From Sporothrix humicola (lineage: Eukaryota > Ascomycota > Sordariomycetes > Ophiostomatales > Ophiostomataceae): DNA of 64,000 nt. The notes under the pieces were generated by a model that did not search any database, was not told where the DNA came from, and worked only from the letters and a program-made list of their open reading frames with translations. The DNA is taken from NCBI GenBank assembly GCA_021396245.1, contig WNYE01000009.1:310001-374000 (forward strand), given 5' to 3'. Shown here piece after piece: positions 56,427 to 64,000 of this stretch; position 1 is the first letter of the stretch, and every line of letters begins with the position of its first letter. The position numbers and the translations under genes are program-made.

Positions 56427-57632
56427 ATGGCCACCGAATCGTTTGTGATCCGCACGCCGGCGTCGTCGGCCAACATCGGCCCCGGCTTCGATGTCATTGG
56501 CCTCGCGCTGTCGCTCTACCTCGAGCTGCACGTCACCATTGACCGGTCCAAGACGTCGTCGACGGCGCCGCTCAACTGCCGCATCACGTACGAGGGCGAT
56601 GGCGAGGACTCCGTGCCCTTGGACCCGGACGCAAACCTGGTCACGCGCGTCGCGCTCTACGTGCTGCGGTGCCACAACCAGCGCAGCTTCCCCGTCGAGA
56701 CGCATGTGCACATCAAGAACCCGATCCCGCTGGGCCGCGGCCTGGGCTCGTCGGGCGCGGCCGTGGTGGCGGGAGTGATGCTCGGCAAGGAGGTGGGCGG
56801 CCTGCACCACCTGACGCCGAACCGGCTGTTTGACTTCTGCTTGATGATCGAGCGGCACCCGGACAATGTGGGTGCGGCGCTGTTTGGCGGCTTCGTGGGC
56901 ACGTACCTGAACCCGCTGAAGCCCGAGGACGTGGCGCGCAAGGAGATCCCGCTGAGCGAGGTGCTGCCCGCACCGGCGGGCGGTGTGGACACGGGCGCTC
57001 AGCCGCCGGAGCCGCCGCTGGGCATTGGCCACCACATCAAGTTCCCTTGGTCGCCGACGATCAAGGCTGTTGCGATTATCCCTGACTTTGAGGTGGCCAC
57101 GGCCAAGGCGCGAGAGGTGCTGCCGGCAGAGTATCCCCGTGCGGATGTGGTAAGTCAGAAAGCTTCGTGAGCGAAGCGAACGTAGCGTGGAGGCCGAGAT
57201 GAGGAGTCGAAGACGAATTAGACGAGGAAGGAGGAGAACGAGCGAAGCGAGGACAAAAAGAAGACACAAGGGCTAACGACGAACCCCGTACAGACTTTCA
57301 ACCTTCAGCGGATAGCACTGCTGCCCGTGGCACTCGGCCAGTCGCCGCCTGACCCGGACCTGATCTACCTCGCCATGCAGGACAAGCTGCACCAGCCGTA
57401 CCGGCAGACGCTGATCCCCGGCCTGACCGAAATTGTCGAGTCGATGACGCCGAGCACACAGCCCGGCCTGCTGGGCGTGTGCCTGTCGGGCGCGGGACCG
57501 ACGATCCTGGCGCTGGCCACGGACCACTTTGACGAGATTGCCGAGAGCATTATTGGACGGTTCAAGCAGCAGGGCATCAAGTGCAGCTGGCAGCTGTTGG
57601 AGCCGGCAGAGGGCACGCAGGTGACGCGGTAA
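56427..57632 (+). CDS. thr1: Homoserine kinase
   Basis: Two exons, 56427-57149 and 57294-57632, with a 144-nt phase-0 intron (GTAAGT..TACAG), give 353 residues, matching yeast Thr1 (357). GHMP-kinase features are the N-terminal TPASSANIGPGFDVIGLAL, the ATP-binding loop PLGRGLGSSGAAVVAG (about 102-117), the HPDNVGAALFGG block, and the C-terminal GLLGVCLSGAGPTILALA. The enzyme phosphorylates homoserine to O-phosphohomoserine, the penultimate step to threonine, in the cytosol. The intron is purine-rich and repeats a GAGCGAAGCGA motif. The start is the first ATG after a CA/CT-rich leader and gives the family N-terminus. Read-through of the intron would stop after SQKAS, so splicing is required. 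Confidence 0.96.
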
Positions 57633-60390
57633 GGACGGGCTCGATGGACGGAAGAAGCGAGGGACGGCGAAGCCGGCACGAGTGCCACCCCCTTCAAGGT
57701 TAGAGGGAGCACTCCGGACTCATGGGGCTTTTGGTCTGATACCCGGGAAGACGAAACGATACAGCATAAACCAGGATAAATAATAAAAAAGGCATTCAAG
57801 ATACCTCTTGAGAGGGCGAGAGTGATGTGTCGTCAACGATACGACACGGTCGAGCACCTGTGTATCAATGCTATAACTGCCATTGGTGCATGGTAGTGGG
57901 ATAGGTCGTTTCGTGGGAAGCTTAACGCGAAGCTGTAGTCACCGTCCAAACCGCACCTTCCTCATGCTGTGCATCTTCCTTCGAGATGACGATATGGGGA
58001 AGGCACGATGCACATGCTTATGTCACCAGCTTGATCCCACACTGGTCTCACCATTGCACCTTCCACCTTCCACATGGCAAAGCCCGAGCAGAACCCCGAG
58101 TAAAGGTATGGATCCTTCATACCTATCATTGTGACGGATGCATATTTTCTCAAAAACCGTCTCACAATATCAGAATCCAGTAACTCCGTCGAACGGGATA
58201 TCGGCATCCGTAACCGCCGACTGCTCCGGTATCGCATATACGGATGTATTGCTGTAAAGTATGATTGAAGCTGCATGAGATGACTGGCACCCATAGCAGT
58301 TTAAAGAAGCTATCTTTTGTCCGTTGTACGAAGTATTCCAGCCTTTCTGGCCAATCCATACTACTTTCCCGACATCATTCTTCACGGTGCTGTCTTGTCC
58401 AAAAACCATTCTGCCGAAACAAACCGTGGCAGGAGACCGGCATTTATTTTCTCCCATGCCCACCCTCGCCTTTGTCTTCTATTCTCCTCTTTAATTTTCC
58501 TTGAATTGTCTTCCATCCTGCCTCCTTTATCAATCTGTTCTTCTCGACATGGTGGGAGCCGCGTAAACCCCCCAAATGCGCCGAGTGGACGCTATTGCCT
58601 ATCGCAAGCTATCGCGGCCGGCATTTTGGGCATTTTCGGGCAGGCACGAGTGGCAAGGCACGGCGCCGCGCGATGGCTTCTATCCACGGGTTAGCCTGTA
58701 TTTTGGGGGAGTTCAAGGGACCGAAAATTTAATTTAGCGGCTGCTGCCCCTGTATTTACGGTGTCATTCAGTATTTTTCTGTTAGCGTCAAATCATCTGT
58801 CATGGCTGTCACACGCAATTTTTATCAGATCGAAAATCTCCACCTTTTCTGGAAGAAACATTTTCTAGGACTGAGAGGACGTGACAAAATGAACACAAAC
58901 AGTCGGCATGAGAAACCTCCGATGCAAGACAGATAAGCAACTGAAAGGACGTGCTTGACGAGAAAACTTTCTTACATTCATTTCGCATTTTGCGTATTAT
59001 TTTCACGGTCTTGTCATGTCCTTTGGCGGCGCCATTTTTATCTGATTCACCCACATGCTACCTTGGACCACTTACATCCACAAAGGGAAGGAAGCGACCC
59101 GTCTTTTTTTTCTCTCTACCCTCTTTCTTGGGTTGGTACACACACGCCGCGCTTGCTTTATTCGGAGAAACGGCCTTGCTGGTCGGAATAGCGAGCTACA
59201 AAAAACGCTTCTCTTGTCCGCGGGAAATAACATGAAAAAATACCTTGTACTTGCACGCATACAAGCGTCTTGTCTTTCTTGTCCCTTCTTGGCCGGGTAG
59301 CACATGTACATTCTGCCTCATTTTCACGACTCATGTTTCTATTGCTCACCACTTTTCACCATCTTTCCCCAATTTATCTACATGTACCTTTTTCCCATGT
59401 GGAATCTGGCCCCAAGATAGCATCCGCCGATCGTAGTCCATGTATATAATGGCGGAATGCGCCTAGATAGCCTTGTCGAAGGTCAGAGGCAAATACGACA
59501 GTCTCTTTCCTGCCTTTTTGAACAATTCCCCCCTCTTATTGACTCTTGTTGACTTTGCTGCCTGACCTCGTCTGATTTCCTATTCTCGGTTCGGTCTCTT
59601 TCCGACCATCTCGCCCGTACATTCTACTTCCTATTTTCCCTGTCCCCTCCCCCGAAGAATGCTCTCCTCGTCATCCTTGCTCCTCAACGCTGGCCGCTGC
59701 CTTGCGTCCCCAACTGTTGACTTCCACTTTGTCTTTTCACGGACTTTGTCAAGTACCTCCTTCGCACCTTCCCACCAAGTGGACGTTGTGGGGTACTCGT
59801 CAGCAAGAGGAAGAGGAGAAAGAGGAACCGTAAAGGCAAGCGTGAGAACAAGTGCAGGTACAAGCGCATGGACACCACCGGCAGGCACGACTTGCACCAA
59901 CACGACCACCACCAAAAAGACCAACAGCTGGTACAGTTACAGCACCGGCGCTACTTCAAGCGATCTTATCAATCTGCGGCTCCACCACACCCCTGTCCCA
60001 CCACCTTTTCCCTCGAGAACGACACCTCGTTGGGCCGTTGCCGGCACGCCAGCGCCGCGTTGTCGAGCTCGTGCTCGTGTTCTTTTTGTTCTTCCTCGTC
60101 GCTTGTTCTCCTCTTGCGCGAAGAACCTATTAAACCAGACCATCCCCTCCTCCATTCCCTTTCCTGTTCCTCCCCCTCTTCCTCTTCTCATCAGAACGAA
60201 CATCGCCAAAAACATCACCACCATCTCCTCTCCCGCTGCACTCACCACCTCGGCCGTGCTTGCAAATTCATCTTTGTCCACGGTTTCCCCACGCCCACGC
60301 CCAACGTCTTTTTTGTCGCCGAGACGTTCAAGTCTTCGAAATAGACTGTTTTCATCTTCGTCTTTTTCTTCTTCTTCTCACACATCCAAC
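57633..60390. other. 2.8 kb region upstream of the AMID-like gene
   Basis: Contains the 3' flank of homoserine kinase, two overlapping minus-strand frames with ordinary amino-acid balance (58170-58463 and 57962-58294) but no known family, and, from 59659, an open frame continuous with the AMID-like start. The rest shows no gene. Confidence 0.45.
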
Positions 60391-61906
60391 ATGGGCTCAA
60401 CACTGCGCACCAATGACGCTTCGGCGCCTTTCAAGGTCCTGATTGTCGGCGGCTCCTACGCTGGTCTGGCTGCTGCTTTCAACCTGTCGGATCTGTGTCT
60501 CGGCAAGGCAGCACGAGCTGCTGCTGGCTATAACGGCCAAGAAGGTAAGTTTGGCAGGAGAAGAGGGAGAAAAAAATAGCGACTGTACCAGTGGAAGGAG
60601 AACAAGACTTGCTAACCTTCAAAAGGCTTTCCCAAGGAGTGCCAGCCCATCCACGCCGATATCACCCTTGTTGACGAGCGTGACGGTTTCTGTAAGTCAA
60701 GAGAGCCTCTTCTCCGAAATATCCGGACACCACTAACGGTCAGACCACGTCATCGGTTCGCCCCTCGTCTTCGCCGACAAGCCCTATGCCGACAAGGCCT
60801 GGGTCCCCTACAAGGAGATCCCCGCGCTCCAGTCCTCTCCCAATATCAAGACCGTCCATGGCAGCGTGACGAGCGTCGACATGGCCAGCAAGACAGCCAC
60901 GATCCAGGCAGCCGCTGCATTGGGCGGCTCTTCGAGCACCGTCGAGTTTGATTTTATCATTGTCACCGCCGGTCTACGCCGCAACTACCCCGTTGTGCCG
61001 CAGTCCGCCGACAAGGTCGCATACCTGGCCGAGGTTGGCCCGCACATTGAGGCCGTCTCGACGGCCAAGGACGGTGTTCTCGTGGTGGGCGGCGGTGCCG
61101 TGGGCATCGAAATGGCTGCCGAGCTCAAGCTGGCCCAGCCGCACGTCAAGGTGACGCTGGCGCACTCGCGGTCGCGGCTGCTGTCGTCGGAGCCGCTGCC
61201 GGACATGCTGGCCGAGAAGACCTTGGAAATTCTGAAGGAAAACGATGTCGAGGTCCTGCTGGACCACCGCCTGCAGGAGACCAAGGAGCTTGAGGATGGC
61301 GCTAAGGAGGTCGTCTTCACAAACGGTAGCACCTTGAAGGTCAACGCCGTTGTTGTCGCCATCTCCAAGAGCGTCCCGTCCACCAACTTCTTGCCCACCG
61401 AGGCCGTCACAGAGGAGGGCTACATCAAGATCCAGCCAAAGTGAGTACTCGTACCCCTCTTGTTCTTTTTGTTCCTCGCTAACATTTCAGCCTCTACTTC
61501 CCCAAGGAAGTCCCCAACTGGGATTGCGCGCTGGCTGGCGGTGACGCCGTTGAATGGTCCGGCATCAAGCGCTGCGGCCGTGCCATGCACCACGGCTACT
61601 TCACCGCCCGCAATGCTCATCTGCGCATGCAGGAGCTGACGTTCGGCACAACACCAGAGTACCAGACCCTCGCCCCCGTGCCGCCCATGATTGCCATTGC
61701 TCTGGGTCCCAACGCCCTGGCCTACCACGACGGTGGCGAGCTGCAGTTTGGCGAGGATATTGCCAAGCGCTTCTTCAACGACGATGTTGGTTTCGAGAGT
61801 AAGTTTCTGTTGCCCATGTCGATCTCTTGTAATGAATGTTGACTAACACTCTGTAGTCTGCTGGAATATTATTGGTCTCGGTAGCAAGAAGGAGGCCAAG
61901 GCATAA
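60391..61906 (+). CDS. AMID/AIF-like FAD-dependent NAD(P)H oxidoreductase
   Basis: Five exons (60391-60544, 60626-60691, 60744-61440, 61491-61798, 61857-61906) give 424 residues. All introns have GTAAGT or GTGAGT donors and CTAAC-like branch points. The FAD-binding Rossmann motif is FKVLIVGGSYAGLAAAFNL. After VDERDGFYHVIGSPLVFADK comes a second dinucleotide fold, VLVVGGGAVGIEMAAEL (about 230), for NAD(P)H. The C-terminal region contains GDAVEWSGIK-like flavin contacts and ends LGSKKEAKA. This is the AIFM2/AMID/FSP1 type, known in fungi as AMID-like oxidoreductase; members oxidise NAD(P)H and are linked to oxidative cell death and quinone reduction. From MGSTLRTND no presequence is visible, but the frame is open for 244 further codons upstream to ATG 59659. 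The next gene downstream, convergent, is a HET-domain protein. Confidence 0.88.
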
Positions 61907-62077
61907 TGGAGATGAGTGAGCTGGTGACGAGTCTGTTGTGCAAAAAATGATACCATAAAAGTCGGATAAAAATAACTGTAATGATTGTTCTTTTTAAAAT
62001 GATGGGACGGGTTATGGCCGTCATATAGTTGCGAGTTGCGTAATGTTTGTTGACATTTGTATATACCAAGAAATAAA

Positions 62078-63991
62078 TCAAATAACCATATCCAAGGTAG
62101 ACCCCGAAGTTGCGACACCACTGAGTAAGCTGGCCGAACCCTCGCCCATGGCTATTGTTTCATAGCCTTCTAAAGCCAAAAGGCTGTCTGGTGAACCTGC
62201 CCCCCTGCCCCTGCCATCAGCACCGGTCACTCGGTCCATGTATCGGCCCCACCAGCCGTCCCATACGCCCGGGCCCGTCGTTTCTAGCCAAAAGTCGTTG
62301 CCGCCACCGTGTACAGATACGGTCATCTCGCTTATAAAGGCACTAGCCGCAGGATCGTACTCGAGGTTTCCCAGCGTGACGGAGGCTGTCACTTTGGCCC
62401 TACTGCCGTTGTCGTCGTCCGTGAAAGCTGCATGCAAGGTGTGCTTACCTGTTCGCTTGACAGTCTGCTCCCAGTCTCCGAACAAAAACTCGTCGGCAAT
62501 GTCTCGCATATCGTCATCCTCCATGCCAGCCACGATGCCGAATTTTGTGTCGGGTCCCCACAGTGATATGCACACAGCAAACCGCCGCTTGTCGTTGTTT
62601 CGGAAGAGAAAGACGGCCGAGCCCATACTGTCATCCAGCCGGACAGTAATGATTGGTGGCAAGCCGAGCGGCTGCCGAGTCGACGAAAAGTGGGCGGTAA
62701 CAACATCACCACCAAGGACGGCAGGACTTGGTGTTGTGGTGCAGTCACTGGCACTGGCACTGCCGCTACCACTTCCACCGACACTCCTGCTGCAATCTGT
62801 CTTCAGCCGAAAAGTCGTCCATCGGTGCATGTGGAAGAGACCCAACTTGACCCCGCGTATGTAGACGTCTGTCGTTACGAGACGCTTTAGTCGGCCCTCT
62901 TGGGAGTCTGGGAGCACCACTGGGTATCCGACAAGCTGGTCGTTGTATATGCGCACAAAGTCGTTTTGGCCCTCAAAACGACGGTACAAAAACACCGCCA
63001 AACTACGTCTGTTGAGCGGTACGCTGCCTGCTGGAAAGCAGTTGAGGACGGCCACATAGACGTTTCGAATGGGTGTCTCAGCAAGAGGAAGTTCGATACG
63101 CAGGCCGCGATTGGTCAAGGAAAATACCGGATTCTGGAGGTTTCCCAAGATTCTTGACGAGTCTTCGGCAGGCAAAAAATCGGCTGGTGAGTGGGCGAGC
63201 ATTCCGCTGGGCTGGCCATCGCCTGTCCACGAAAAGATGGTCTGGTCGTTTGTCTCCTTGATGATTTCGAGTTGCAGTCTTTGGAAAGCCTTTTCGCCTT
63301 CTCCATAAATCAGCGGCATGTTGACACCAAACAAGCCCATGAGACTGTACGCCAGGTCCTCGGTTTTCGTAGTCTGCCGTCGGCCTGCCCATGACATTTT
63401 GACGGCCACGTTCGCCCAGTCGTAGGTGCCTCTTTTCAGCGCATCCTCGTCGATTCCGGTGATTTCGCGAATGGTTCGACTCAGATTGGCCTTCGTGTCG
63501 AGGCGCGTCCAGTCTTGACTGTAAAACACCACAGAGCTTGGAGCAAGCAACTCTTGCAGGGTCCAGCCCCGCGTGAACCACAAACTCTTTCGAAATGCCG
63601 ACTCGGCTGCCGCGCAGTTGTCGCTTGCCGGAACATCTGCCAGGTAGGCGTAGCAGACGTCGCTTTCCCGGTACCAGCGAAACATGGAGTTGATCGCTTC
63701 CGAGAGTTCGGAGCTGTCCGTCTTGTCGATGCAGCAGGTATCAACCCAGGCATACTCATAGCCGTCTGCCGCAGCTTGCCGGCAGCAATTGATGATTTTG
63801 CCGAGACCGTCGCCGGCACTGCTTCCCGCTATTATCTTGCCATTGTGCACATATTCTTGAAAAGCCCGGAATGAGATCTCGTCGTCGCCCCAGGTGTGGG
63901 AGAGAATGGCGTATTTGGGGACATACGGCGTTTTGCGCGAGGGAAATTCGTGAAACGTAAAGTCCCGCGCGTGAAGCAGTCTGATTGGCAT
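62078..63991 (-). CDS. HET-domain (heterokaryon incompatibility) protein
   Basis: A single exon of 637 residues, starting 9 bp from the window edge. The N-terminal 250 residues are a full HET domain: YAILSHTWGDDEISF, YEYAWVDTCCIDKTDSSELSEA, INSMFRWYRESDVCYAYLADV, WFTRGWTLQELLAP, and DLAYSLMGLFGVNMPLIYGEG. The remaining about 390 residues have no WD40, ankyrin or NACHT signature. They look like the beta-rich C-terminus common in stand-alone HET proteins. HET domains trigger cell death on non-self recognition when activated by a partner; they are TIR-like in fold. Partner and specificity are unknown here. The frame is intact, with no sign of repeat-induced mutation. The stop lies 171 bp from the AMID-like stop. 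Confidence 0.93.
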   Translation of the reverse strand: MPIRLLHARDFTFHEFPSRKTPYVPKYAILSHTWGDDEISFRAFQEYVHNGKIIAGSSAGDGLGKIINCCRQAAADGYEYAWVDTCCIDKTDSSELSEAINSMFRWYRESDVCYAYLADVPASDNCAAAESAFRKSLWFTRGWTLQELLAPSSVVFYSQDWTRLDTKANLSRTIREITGIDEDALKRGTYDWANVAVKMSWAGRRQTTKTEDLAYSLMGLFGVNMPLIYGEGEKAFQRLQLEIIKETNDQTIFSWTGDGQPSGMLAHSPADFLPAEDSSRILGNLQNPVFSLTNRGLRIELPLAETPIRNVYVAVLNCFPAGSVPLNRRSLAVFLYRRFEGQNDFVRIYNDQLVGYPVVLPDSQEGRLKRLVTTDVYIRGVKLGLFHMHRWTTFRLKTDCSRSVGGSGSGSASASDCTTTPSPAVLGGDVVTAHFSSTRQPLGLPPIITVRLDDSMGSAVFLFRNNDKRRFAVCISLWGPDTKFGIVAGMEDDDMRDIADEFLFGDWEQTVKRTGKHTLHAAFTDDDNGSRAKVTASVTLGNLEYDPAASAFISEMTVSVHGGGNDFWLETTGPGVWDGWWGRYMDRVTGADGRGRGAGSPDSLLALEGYETIAMGEGSASLLSGVATSGSTLDMVI

Positions 63992-64000
63992 TGTGACGAT

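Noticed and set aside
1..64000. Secondary-metabolite cluster, CRISPR array, prophage or operon
   Set aside because: No polyketide synthase, NRPS or terpene genes, no regularly spaced direct repeats, and gene structure is plainly eukaryotic with introns.

Overview
The window is a 64 kb piece of a filamentous ascomycete (Pezizomycotina) nuclear chromosome. The evidence is short GT-AG introns with CTAAC-like branch points, GC-rich C-ending codons in coding regions, pyrimidine-rich leaders, a HET-domain gene, a fungal chitin synthase with a 19-nt first exon, and a DOMON plus cytochrome b561 protein. The protein types fit Sordariomycetes. The many homopolymeric Gln and Ser/Thr tracts and the long gaps between genes would fit Ophiostomatales-like genomes, but that placement is a guess. 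There are no operons, CRISPR arrays or recognisable transposons.

Layout. 0-8 kb: the 3' part of a Ser/Pro-rich protein, an Mpo1-like fatty-acid dioxygenase (-), the spliceosomal WD40 protein Prp4 (+), and the bifunctional purine enzyme Ade17/ATIC (-). 8.9-24.3 kb: two AGC kinases of the S6-kinase family, a Psk1/Ypk3-like kinase (+) and Sch9 (-), flank a DOMON-cytochrome b561 membrane protein and ATP synthase subunit h. 24.3-33.3 kb: a gene-poor stretch with a coding-like exon of an unidentified gene (27.7-28.0 kb), a Ser/Thr-rich orphan and a 96-residue hypothetical protein. 33.8-43.9 kb: a SUZ-domain RNA-binding protein, the iron-sulfur assembly factor Nar1, and a giant Gln-rich protein with a TFIIS-N-like region, an RVTW phosphatase-docking motif and a terminal CCCH finger, read here as a PNUTS/Ppn1-type PP1 regulator. 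47.3-50.7 kb: chitin synthase. 55.2 kb: an initiator tRNA-Met. 56.4-64 kb: homoserine kinase, an AMID/AIF-like oxidoreductase and a HET-domain protein in convergent orientation.

Most genes are unlinked housekeeping functions. Two neighbourhoods may be functionally coherent. The Psk1-like and Sch9 kinases are both expected TORC1 effectors. The AMID-like flavoprotein and the HET protein, with 171 bp between their stops, both belong to families tied to regulated cell death. The best candidates for something under-described are the PNUTS-like giant, the in-frame 244-codon extension upstream of the AMID-like protein, and the hidden exon near 27.9 kb. Exon coordinates were read by eye from splice signals and frame continuity; no alignment or transcript data were available.
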